The position numbers and the translations under genes are program-made. A stretch of 64,000 bases of DNA, from assembly GCA_963556145.1 (NCBI GenBank), contig OY744472.1:5084001-5148000 (forward strand). The letters are read 5' to 3'. Positions 22,482 to 32,188 of the stretch are shown here, in pieces (the first letter of the stretch is position 1; each line of letters begins with the position of its first letter). The notes under the pieces are model-generated. The model saw only the letters and a program-made list of their open reading frames with translations, was not told the DNA's origin and did not search any database. The DNA is from Hygrocybe punicea. Its lineage: Eukaryota > Basidiomycota > Agaricomycetes > Agaricales > Hygrophoraceae.

Positions 22482-23079
22482 AATCAGCACCAACACCAAA
22501 TCGAAGCCACCACACCGCCACCAAGACCTTGCAATGGAGCCACAGCCACAAAACAACGACAACGATGGCCACAACGAAGACAACGATGGCCATAACAACA
22601 ACGGCCACGATGACAATGGCCAGGACAACCATGGCCAGGATGATGACAACCACGACAATGGCTATGACGATGATGGCCACGACGATGCCGGCTAGTGTTG
22701 CCGTAGTTCGGTTCCGAACCTAGCCGAACCCGGTTCAAACCCCGAACTGAACCAGAGGTTCAGTCTAAGTTCAGCCAAGTGCTGAACCGGACCGCGGGTT
22801 CAGTTCCGGGTTTCAAGGCCCGCCGGATTTCCTGAACGGCTCCAAACCGCGTCCAAACCGCGAACGCAGCTATTTTTACGGTATTTATTTCATTTGTTTT
22901 TCGTATTTCTTTACTTACTATTTCGTGTTACAGCTGTTGTCAGTGAGTATTGGAAACCCCGAAATTCCATGGTGGCTGTACATATCGAATTAGGTAGTCT
23001 GCCGAGTTTCCGAACCCAAACGTTGCAGCTCCGACTAAGCTGTCGCAGAATGCCAAAGCACATTCCCCACACTCTCAAG

Positions 23080-24597
23080 TATGGCAATCGAGAGTGATCA
23101 GCTCAAAACTCAAAATTCCGGAGTCATACTGACATTGAAATAAGGCAAAACCCGAAAGTAAAAATCAAGAATATATTTATTGTGTGACACAATTACAAAG
23201 GCTTATTTTAGATGTCGAAAAATGTGTTGAGCGTGATATCCTATTGATGAGGTCATATAAAGCAATGGATTATAAGAATATCTATCTATGGAATACACAT
23301 AAGCAATAAAGAGTAGGGGGTGGGCAAAACTAGTGAGGGAGGAGTGGGAGGGGACAGGGAGAGGGCGGGAGGCAGTGCAGGAGGGTGGGGGTAGGCTGGG
23401 GAGGTCGGAAGAGGCTGGGAAAGGGCAGGGGAAGGATGGAGAGGGTGGGGAGGGAAGGGGGATGTGGGAGAGGGCAGGAGAGGGCAGGAGGCAGTGGGAG
23501 AGGACTGGAGAGGGCCGGAGAGGCTGGAGAGGGCGGTAAGCCATGCAGGAGCTGCACAGGAGGCAAGAGAGCATGGGAGAGGGCAGAGGAGGGACGGAGA
23601 GAGCAGAGGAGGGATGGAGAGAGCAGAGGAGGGACGGAGAGAGCAGAGGAGGGATGGGGAGAGCAGAGGAGGGATGGGGGGCGGTTGACAGCGCTGGGGC
23701 ATTTTTCTAGCATCAACAATCTAGCAGATGAATTAGATGGTATCAAGCTATATCAAGAACTGAATTTTCCTCACCTAGTCACTGGAAATGCACTGTGCAT
23801 CCACTCCCAGGCATCAGCAACGACGAGGGTATCTGCTCAATGTTGAAAACGTCGAGGTTGAAAACGTCGAGCAAGGAAAACAACTCGGAAGTCGCCGGAT
23901 TGCACCTCGAACTTTCCGGAACCCGGCAACTTCCGAATTCCACATTGTTGCCAGCACCATCATCGTCGATGACAAGCAGGCTGCGCATACATGGGCAGGC
24001 AAGTAACTCATTTTACTATCAGTTACTAACCAATTCTTCTGCTAGATCACAATCTCCNNNNNNNNNNNNNNNNNNNNNNNNNNNNNNNNNNNNNNNNNNN
24101 NNNNNNNNNNNNNNNNNNNNNNNNNNNNNNNNNNNNNNNNNNNNNNNNNNNNNNNNNTCCAGTCCTCTCCCACTGCCTCCTGCCCTCTCCTGCCCTCTCC
24201 CACATCCCCCTTCCCTCCCCACCCTCTCCATCCTTCCCCTGCCCTTTCCCAGCCTCTTCCGACCTCCCCAGCCTACCCCCACCCTCCTGCACTGCCTCCC
24301 GCCCTCTCCCTGTCCCCTCCCACTCCTCCCTCACTAGTTTTGCCCACCCCCTACTCTTTATTGCTTATGTGTATTCCATAGATAGATATTCTTATAATCC
24401 ATTGCTTTATATGACCTCATCAATAGGATATCACGCTCAACACATTTTTCGACATCTAAAATAAGCCTTTGTAATTGTGTCACACAATAAATATATTCTT
24501 GATTTTTACTTTCGGGTTTTGCCTTATTTCAATGTCAGTATGACTCCGGAATTTTGAGTTTTGAGCTGATCACTCTCGATTGCCATACTCAAGAACC
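23080..24597. mobile_element. Long-palindrome element containing an assembly gap (nest level 5)
   Basis: The ends TATGGCAATCGAGAG and complement are flanked by the 6-bp duplication CTCAAG (23074-23079 and 24598-24603). Inverted arms of about 430 bases (23080-23509 and 24158-24597) include GGGAGAGGGCAGG minisatellite. The core between them has unique sequence at about 23690-24057 and the run of N. The superfamily is not clear; no transposase is readable. Confidence 0.82.
24058..24157. other. Assembly gap, 100 N
   Basis: Exactly 100 N, the conventional size for a gap of unknown length. It sits between the arms of a long inverted repeat, a structure that commonly defeats assembly. Frames reported across it have no meaning. 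Confidence 0.97.
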
Positions 24598-25850
24598 GCG
24601 TTCCTGTCCTGTACCACCAACAAAACATGTCAATGAAGCAGATCTGCAGGGTCCTTGGCCTCAGGACGTCTACGGCATACCATGCCCTCCAGTACCACCA
24701 CAAATATGGGGTCAATTCCGAGCGTCAACGAGTCAGGCGTCAGCGCAAACTCACAACATCTGATGTTATTTTCATTATGTCACTCCTTGAATCTTCTCTC
24801 ACTCTCTTTCTTGACGAAATTCAAGATCGTTTGCGCCAGCAGCGAAAGATCTCTGTATCCATATCGACACTCACACATACATTGCGTTGAATCAATTATA
24901 CCCGCAAGAATGTCTCTCGTGCAGCAATCGAACAAGATCAGATTCGACGAGCAGCCTTTATGAACTACATTGGTCATATCATCATCAACCCCGACATGCT
25001 CATGTTCACGGATGATTCCTCTGTTGATAGGCGGACTGTGGTACGCAGGAAAGGCTGGGCTAAGGCTGGGAATCGCTGTGTACGGTGCCAGTATTTCATT
25101 CGCGGTCAGAGATACAGCATGCTCCCTGTCCTGACACTCGACGGCATCATTGTCTATGACATTGTGGAAGGATCTGTAACCTCAGCGAGGTTTTTGAAGT
25201 TTTTGTTGGAATTTGTTGTAAGTTCTGTCTACTCTGTCTGCCGACTACTAAAAAAGTACTAGATACCACTCACGAACCCTTATCCTGGCCCTCGAAGCGT
25301 GCTGGTGCTCGATAACTGTAATACTCACCATGCTGAAGAAGTCCGTGAACTTGTCGAAGATCAAGCGCGTAAGTTTGATATATTGGTACCTACACGTTCA
25401 AAACTAACACTGTATATCACAGTGTGTAAACTCGTCTTCCTTCCCCCGTACTCACCCGACTTCAACCCAATTGAGAACGCATTCTCGTCAATCAAAGCAT
25501 TTTTGCGTCGAAACCACTCCGGATCTACCATGTATGATATGATTAGGGCATGTAATAGTGTTACTTCGTCAAAGGCGGCAGGTTGGTTTGAGAACAGTGG
25601 CTATATCTAGACAGTTTTGTATCATTTTTGTTGTACACGTTTTTTTGAATGGATCTCAGTTTTCGAACAATGTTTTTGAAGGCAATGACTATATATTTGA
25701 GGGACGGGACGGTTGAACAAATTCTACTACTACGAATCAAGCAAAAGGGTCGTCATCATTAGCTTCGGCGGTGGGAAGAGGCGTGAAGTAGCCCTTGGGT
25801 ACTGCAAACCAGTCTTGATGTCCTGCGCAGAAATACCAGACATTGTTGTC

Positions 25851-27377
25851 CTAGATTGCCCTCGCTCCTTTCTTCATGTGTGGACCATAAAACTGTTTCC
25901 TTCCTCCATCGTGCCATCGTATTTCGTAACTGACAGGATTATTCTCGACGCTTGGAGCCATGTTTGATAGGTCTAATCCTTCGAGGCCGTCATTGGTAGA
26001 GCTTGAGCCTTGACCTGGATTGTGCCGTTTCGTGGGGTGCGGGGTGTTCCGGGATGGAGTGAGTCTGTCATTTCCTACGTTCTCTTGTTCTCGCTGGGGC
26101 TTAGCCATGTAATTCCACCAATCTGTGCAGCCTCGTTTGAGCCGCAGCACATCACCTGGGGCTATACCAACATCCGATGCAGTGAGATCAGCGATTGCAA
26201 CATCGGAAAGTATATCAGGCCCGTAACGTTTCAGCTGCATCAGTGCTAGATAGCTTGTAGCACCCTCCACACCTAACCTTTCCTCGGCATAACGAAGGTA
26301 ACGACGAATATCGGAGGGGCTGTGAGTTAGCGGTGGAGACGATTGCCGAGCTGGGGTTTGTAGTGGGGTCTACCGGGCTGAAATGACACCCTCTTGATTA
26401 GGCAGTCGTATGACTTGAGTGATGGAGGATATGATCTGTGCAACAGCCGTGAGATCTGAGATTGGTGACGCGGTTTGGGACTCGGGGCCAAGAACAGCTG
26501 AGTTGTTGATAATTCGACTGCGAGGAGGGTCACGGTAAGCCAAATCAAATGCCTGGGTGTGCGGTGGCTCTAAGGCAGTCGCTTTGGCTTCATGCTAGAG
26601 CAAAACATGAGACGAGTATATGACAACATGAAAGACCCTTACGATTGCCAGTGCCCACTCTCGCATCATGAATGGCGTGAGTCGCAGTTTATAACCGTTT
26701 GCACATACGTAAGAAAAGCAATTGTCTTGATTGTTGGAATATTTTTGTTCAAGCAAAACCCAAATGCGAGCAAGGTTACGTTCTAGTTCTGAGAGCTCTG
26801 CCGTAGGTGCTGATGTGTCATCCTCAAGGTCGTTTTCATTGTTGGACACATTCTCTTCCTAGAGGACAATCAGTTGACATAAATACAGAGATTAGGGTAC
26901 TTACCGTTGTAATGCACCATTTTTTTATATCCTCCATGTCGAAAATGATATGGACCTTCTTCCATGCGTTGTTGTGAAGTTTCTGAACCATATCGTGGTA
27001 TTCGTTCTCACAATCAATGTCAAGTGCATCTGATTTCCTGTAATTTCAAAGTAAGTACAAGAACGAAAAGGATAGAAAAAAGATGCAGATGTTCGTCCTG
27101 GATAGTGAAACTTGAATGGGAACCGTTGGGTAGGACTGATTTTGTACTTGGTTTCTCCGTAACACTTCAGGAGTGCCTTGAGAAAATCGAGATAGTTTGT
27201 TGTATGGCAACTAAAATGAAGGTCTTTTCCTCGAGCCTCTTTCTTACTACCCTTGGGCCCCCGTTTACCCTTGGCAACTACATGGTAGATGAGCTGCAAA
27301 AAAAATTCTTGAGGGCTCCGTTGTGCTGGTGGCAGTTTGTCGTCGTCACCACTTGTGGTAGCTTGGTCTTCTTCCAT
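25851..27377 (-). CDS. Conserved hypothetical protein with SAM-like C-terminal segment, carried by the Tc1/mariner element
   Basis: Function unknown. ATG at 27377 (MEEDQATTSGDDDK) begins an exon with KGKRGPKGSKKEARGKDLHF and a conserved-looking LDFLKALLKCYGE segment. After an intron the frame gives ENEYHDMVQKLHNNAWKK, then an acidic linker, ELSELERNLARIWVLLEQKY and LTPFMMREWALAIV. The last exon (26270-25851) has a helical segment LKRYGPDILSDVAI followed by GIAPGDVLRLKRG, which resembles a sterile-alpha-motif fold, and a final RWHDGGRKQFYGP block. Proteins of this layout are frequent hypothetical proteins in mushroom-forming fungi. Exon joins around 27060 and 26300-26600 are unresolved; the donor near 27090 looks damaged. 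Confidence 0.6.
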
Positions 27378-27719
27378 TACGACGTATGAGTGCAAAAAAG
27401 ACAAGCTTAGTCGGAGCTGCAACGTTTGGGTTCGGAAACTCGGCAGACTACCTAATTGGATATGTACAGCCACCATGGAATTTCGGGGTTTCCAATACTC
27501 ACTGACAACAGCTGTAAATGGTATCATGTGACTGGCCATGACCGTGTAGCTTTCACGCAACACAACATCAACACTCAACGCGAAGGTCAGTTTCAAGCTT
27601 TTCTTAACTTTACTAATGTCATTTGCGACAGGGAACTCGACTGCGACCATGTCGCGGCCACACTTATCTTGGCACAAGATGGATGCCAACGCCAACCCAA
27701 TGCCAATGGACGCGCGACA

Positions 27720-28240
27720 GCTGCAACACCACCACCACCACCACCACCACCAGCGGCGGCAACAGAAATGGGAATGGCTATGGCAACCAGGCAACGATAA
27801 TGGCAACAGCCAGCAGCAGCAATAGAAGCAGCAGCACTGGCAGCGCTGGCAGCAGCAACAGAAGCAGCAGCGCCGGCAGCAATGGATGCACAACAGCTGC
27901 AACACCACCACCACCACCACCACCACCACCAGCGGCGGCAACAACAACGGCAATGACAACCACGACGGCCAGCAGCAGCAGCAGCAGTGGCAATGGCAAC
28001 GGCAACAGCAGCGGCAGCAGCAACGGCCACGACAGCAGTGGCAGCAGTGGCAGCAGCAACGGCGATGGCAGCAGGAGCAGCACTGGCAGCGGCAGCAACG
28101 ACGGCAGCAACGGCAGCAGTGACGGCAGCAGCAGCAACAGTGGCAACAGCGGCAACAGCGGCAACAGCGGCAACAGCGGCAACGGCGGCAACAGCAGCAA
28201 CGCCATGGCAATGGCAGCAACGCCACGGCAATGGCAGCAG
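27720..28240. repeat. ACC and CAGCGGCAA triplet-repeat tract
   Basis: Runs of CAC (27728-27750, 27903-27932) and long CAG/CGG/CAA-type triplets. All six frames stay open for hundreds of codons because of the triplet period; none has normal protein composition. Confidence 0.9.
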
Positions 28241-29002
28241 CAGCACCGGATGGCTCCCCCGCAGCCCAACTACCTTGCGAAGTGTAGCGCCGTATCAATT
28301 GATACGTGCCTGCCATTTGCGAGGAGAACGGAGCTCATGGGGTGAGCCAACCTCGGCGAGACGGTTCAATGCCATCCGGGTCCAGGTTTGGCCATGCGCC
28401 AAACTGGACCCGAAGTTCAGTTCGCGGTTCCACCAAAAAGGCTCGGAACCGGACCGAACTGAACTTCGGCAACACTAATGCCGGCCGATTGGCCAAGGGC
28501 AACGAGGTCAACAACAACAACGATGGCGTGGACAACGAGGATGACGGCAAGCACCAGGACGGCAAGCACCCAAACGCCACCGATGCAGGGACGGTAGGAT
28601 GCAGCGAGGAGTGGTGCGCCCACCCTTGCTGCCAAGGTATGTTTTCTCACTATTTTTATCTTTTACTTACTACTCTGTTGCAGTCACTGCAGCGGCAATA
28701 CCAGGCACAAAGGATGGGGCGGCAGCCCCATGCCAGCAGCAGCAGCAGCAGCAGCAATGGCAGCAAGGATGCCAGCGACCAAGACACCCTCAAACCACCT
28801 CGCGAATAGCAATGGCCATGTCAATTGATAGGGCACCGCATTCGCGAGGTTGCAAGTGGGTGTGGGACATGACGGCGAGACCTGTGTAGAACCCGCAGGT
28901 TGTACCAGTCGTGGCGGGTACTACCCGTCACGGGTACGGTGTTCATGGGTACGGGTGCGGTATTGGTAATCCCAACCCGTACCACACCTGTGGTCAACCT
29001 TA

Positions 29003-29540
29003 AACAGTCTGAGACGTGTAACATTACCCCCACCGAATGTCGGCCCAACGGTCTGAGATGGGTAATGATACCCTTATAGAACATTGGCCAAATGGTGTGA
29101 CGTGACCAACTAAATGAGCATGTATTGAAGGGGTTCAATGACAGACTAAGATCTAATGCCCTACAAGGCAAACAATCTTGGGAAAATATCGGTGTGGTAT
29201 ACTGGATAGATTTTACAAAAAGTCCGAGCCAAAATGGTTTGTAATTCATCCAAAAATTGAGTCTGTCCCAAGTGGTCATAGATCACGGTAATGTTAACCC
29301 CACAGAACGTCAGCCCAACAGTCTGAGATGGGTAACAATTCCCCCAACTAACCTCGACCCAACGGTCTGAGACATGTAATGTTACCCCCACCGAACCTCG
29401 GCCCAATGGTCTGAGATGGGTAATGATACCCCCATAGAACCTTGGCCCAACGGTCTGAGACGGGTAACAATGCCCCCAAAGAACATTGGCCCAACGGTCT
29501 CACATGGGTAACAATATTCTGGCTCAAACCTCGGCCCACC
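29003..29540. repeat. 44-bp tandem array, right arm
   Basis: Inverted counterpart of the array at 19366-19775, with unit core GGCCCAACGGTCTGAGA. A non-repeat segment at about 29100-29290 interrupts it. Confidence 0.85.
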
Positions 29541-29680
29541 CATCTAACACCATAACTATGACATTCCTGAGTTGCCCCGTCAAGTACCTAACAATAAGCT
29601 TTTCTTGGCCCAGATCAGCTGGCCTGTCTCAAACATAACATTGTCAACCTTAGTTGCCCGGTCGGACATGGGATAAGTCA

Positions 29681-30367
29681 CAGCATGATGTGGCTCCGTC
29701 TGGAGTTGTCTGCATGACTCTAACAGCAGCCAAAAACAAGAAAAAGTTGACTAAGCTCGGTCACTGCCAGGTAGTGGCTGTCACTGTAGGAAGCAGGATC
29801 AGTGATTTGTAATTATGAAAAACCATGTCCCAATCATTGTGAAACAGTGATGTCACCTTTCTGCCTCCACCATATAACAGTGATCCTTGAGCATTGAAAG
29901 GATATGGGTGGCCTAGTAACAAAAGGTGCTATCAGCACCTTTTTTGCGAGTGTGAAGCACCATTTTTCTGATGTCCTTGTCACTGACTTGTTGTGAAGAA
30001 ATACAGTGTTTTATGTTCTTGTCACAGTGAGGAAATTCATCATATTATTTGTAATTCAGTTTCCAGGGAGTGAGTACAACCATTGTGATGTGATGCAATA
30101 ATGGATATGAGTACAATGTGATGTGATGTGAGCCAGTGAGTCTAAGGGTATGAGTCCATCTATGATAATATTGTGAGCGAGTCCAAGAGTAGTCTGTCTG
30201 AGTTTACAATCCTACTCCAGATACAGAATAAATGGGATGCAGATTGTGATAGGTACTCACCTTAACTTGACAAGTCATCCTCGGTGTTGCAATCTGTTAT
30301 AATGGGATGAGGGTGATGACAAGGATGAGGGTGAGGCCTGTCTGTACTGGAGGTTGCAGCTCTGGCC
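29681..30367. other. Spacer without genes
   Basis: Unique AT-rich sequence with a GTGATGTGATGTGAG-type microrepeat near 30090-30130. I see no ORF or element end. Confidence 0.5.
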
Positions 30368-31260
30368 TTAGATGCAGGAGAGGTATGTGATTATGTCAGA
30401 GAACACACAAAAGAGATTTAGGACATACAAGGTCCTCTTGACTGCTAGACTTCTTTTCTCTGGCACTTTTGCTAACCGTATATTCTCATGTTGGATGCCA
30501 TCAAGTTCATCATTGTCATTGTCCTCAGGGTTGAGACTACAGCTGGCATTGCCACTCTCAATCATTGTCTCATAAGCATCTTCAACTGAACAATCCAAGT
30601 CCTCTCTGATCAGGTGGCAGGCGATGTATGGGACTAAGAAGAATGTCATGAATGTTGAGAGATTGAGTGGTGAAATTGAATTCATCTCAGTCATATTGCT
30701 ATCAAAGATTTGAGCAAGTGTGCTTTGAATAATTAGGTTGCCCTTTTTCATAGCTGCACAGATAATTTATAAACAGGGAAGCATGTAGGACAGCGTGTAC
30801 TATCCTGGCCTTGCATTTTTGACTGCCTTGCCACCATAAAGTGTCCTTGGTCCAGTCAACTCCTGGAAGTTCTTACCTACCTTTGCATGCCACAGATTTG
30901 CTGCTATGAAGCTGTACACAGGATCACCTTGCCTGACCTTGACATTAAAGCAGAAGTTTTCCAAATCCTGGTGCATTGCCATGACTCGGTCAGGCACAGC
31001 CATGAAGTTGATTTTCTGTGGCCATCCTTTAGACTCTGCAAGCTTTGTGTGATTGAATTTCTTGATTTCGGTAGCGATCTCCATACAGAGGGTTAGTTCA
31101 GCATGCATTCCTTGCACAGTCACCTTGCCTGATCAGTGAGTCTTTGTATGCCTTCGAGTGGTGCAGGAGATTTGGGCTCAGGCTTTTGGGGAAACAATCA
31201 TTACAATAGTCTGCTGGACATGTAATCGGGAAATGGATTGCTGCAGTCTTTCACAACAAT
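30368..31260 (-). CDS. RTC4-like domain protein, probably transposon-associated and decayed
   Basis: Resembles the C-terminal domain of Rtc4 (restriction of telomere capping 4), which in these fungi is common in repeat-rich regions. Reading from 31260: a CPADYCNDCFPKSLSPNL zinc-site-like block, an AELTLCMEIATEIKKF helix, ESKGWPQKINFMAVPDRV, then a GPRTLYGG block (to 30800). The next exon (30751-30368) has FMTFFLVPYIACHLIREDL and DAYETMIESGNAS, matching the end of the domain. Several joins are not clean and I cannot confirm a start. Its role is unknown; the domain name does not prove telomere function. Confidence 0.5.
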
Positions 31261-31642
31261 ATATGATGTGGCAGCAACAAAACACTTGCCAGATCAAATT
31301 TGTCTGATTCAGCCCCACTAGCATTGTCTCCTTCGCCCTCCTCATGGGAAAGAGGTGATCTGTAACAGAAGATCATCATTGTCATTTGTGAAAAGATCCT
31401 CAACCCTCTCAGCACACTTGGATGGCCACAGCTCTTTATTTTTTGATGTCATTCATCATTTTTTAAATATTTGCGGCTCTATATCTCATAAAAAAATGCT
31501 TCAGCACCCTGGCATTAATATGATTGACAAACATTTATGATGCTGAGGCCCCTTCATTATGATCTTTCATTGCATCTTTGTTGGCATGCACTTGACAGTC
31601 CTGGGTTTCTTTCTGGTATTGTTCTCTGGATCCTAAATCACT

Positions 31643-32143
31643 TTAGCACATGTAGTAGGTCATAAGGAATCTATTTACCATGTTCTTGCACTTCTGGGTG
31701 GTCCTTTTCCCACCCTGGGCATTGCCCTTTTCATTTTTCAAAATTGCCTGAATCAACTGACAATAAATTGATGAATTCAAATGGCAACAGGCACTTACAT
31801 TAGATGTAGCTTGAGAGACATTGCATCTAGCACCACCTTGCCCCTTAGAGCCTTTCTTTGCATTCTTTGCCCTGTTGCATTCATACTGGCGCAATTCCTC
31901 CACCTGTTTCCACCTGAGCTCCACCACCTCCATGCCCCATTGTCTCCTTGCTTCCTCCTCCTCCATTTCCTCCTGTAAATGCAATGCTTCCTCGACTTCC
32001 TGATGCCTTGGCTCTTCCTGCTCCTGCTTCATGTAATCCTCCCGATTCGACAACCATTCCTCAACTTGGACAACCATCTCTCTGCCCATTGAGAAGTCCC
32101 TTGGTTCCATCATGTCGATTCTGCCATCCTGGATTTCCATCAT
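31643..32143 (-). CDS. Glu-rich coiled-coil ORF
   Basis: Not recognised. The ATG at 32143 opens a frame rich in Glu and Gln (EEALHLQEEMEEEEARRQW) that predicts one long coiled coil over residues 25-95, followed by a basic NRAKNAKKGSKGQ segment. After about residue 105 the sequence looks like intron. It lies upstream of the RTC4-like gene on the same strand and may be its 5' part. Confidence 0.4.
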   Translation of the reverse strand: MMEIQDGRIDMMEPRDFSMGREMVVQVEEWLSNREDYMKQEQEEPRHQEVEEALHLQEEMEEEEARRQWGMEVVELRWKQVEELRQYECNRAKNAKKGSKGQGGARCNVSQATSNVSACCHLNSSIYCQLIQAILKNEKGNAQGGKRTTQKCKNMVNRFLMTYYMC

Positions 32144-32188
32144 AAGTCCCCTGTAGTTCCGCTGCCAGGTATCATTAGTTTGTACCGT

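Larger units (their letters stand above)
23050..25610 (+). pseudogene. Tc1/mariner-type DDE transposase, interrupted
   Basis: Catalyses cut-and-paste transposition at TA. ATG at 23050 encodes MPKHIPHTLK, then the reading frame is broken by the inserted element and resumes at 24604 with NRVPVLYHQQ, so the CTCAAG flanking both sides is one original codon pair duplicated. An N-terminal helix-turn-helix (MKQICRVLGLRTSTAYHA) follows, then an in-frame TGA at 24888, the first catalytic block (MLMFTDDSSVDRRT), [11 protein letters not shown] (second Asp) and [19 protein letters not shown] (third acidic residue). Introns 25217-25261 and about 25368-25422 restore the frame. Inactive: one insertion and one nonsense codon. 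Confidence 0.85.
22931..27514. mobile_element. Tc1/mariner-like element with two convergent genes (nest level 4)
   Basis: TA dinucleotides flank both ends (22929-22930, 27515-27516). Terminal inverted repeats of about 113 bases start CAGCTGTTGTCAGTGAG. It carries a DDE transposase on + (23050-25610) and a second multi-exon gene on - (25851-27377), placed tail to tail. The transposase is interrupted near its start by the insertion at 23080-24597. Confidence 0.88.
22693..28477. mobile_element. hAT-like element, GGTTCAG/GTTCGG motif (nest level 3)
   Basis: Exact duplication ATGCCGGC at 22685-22692 and 28478-28485, ends TAGTGTTGCCG and complement. GGTTCAG/GTTCGGTTC motifs fill 22705-22850 and 28360-28470. 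The middle holds the Tc1/mariner insertion at 22931-27514 and, at 27720-28240, CACC and CAGCGGCAA triplet repeats. No hAT transposase inside. Confidence 0.92.
21783..29002. mobile_element. hAT-like element, GGGTACGG subterminal motif (nest level 2)
   Basis: Exact 8-bp duplication AACAGTCT at 21775-21782 and 29003-29010; the target was a 44-bp repeat unit of the outer element. Terminal inverted repeats TAAGGTTGACCAC and complement. CGGGTACGG/CCGTACCCG motifs are reiterated in 21790-21890 and 28905-28990. Its own DNA is only about 1 kb; the rest is the insertions at 22114-22481 and 22693-28477. The core has CAACGA/CAGCAG triplet runs and no transposase. Confidence 0.9.
19202..29680. mobile_element. 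Outer element of a five-deep nest, long inverted repeats of 44-bp arrays
   Basis: The left end TGACTTATCCCGTGTC and the right end are inverted repeats that continue through about 150 unique bases (including AAGAAAAGCTTATTGTT) into a tandem array of a 44-base unit on each side, in opposite orientation. Removing the insertion at 21783-29002 leaves an element of about 3.3 kb with no transposase, filled with minisatellites. The flanks do not give a clear duplication. It is therefore a non-autonomous DNA element of unknown superfamily. Confidence 0.75.

Noticed and set aside
23286..24337. Several 120-180-codon Ser/Pro or Gly/Glu-rich ORFs around the gap
   Set aside because: They come from the GGGAGAGGGCAGG minisatellite on both strands, and two of them run through the N gap.
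26925..28316. 463-codon minus-strand frame extending through the triplet-repeat tract
   Set aside because: Only the part below 27377 reads like protein; the rest is Cys/His/Val or Ala/Leu strings forced by CAG/CGG/CAC repeats, open in several frames at once.
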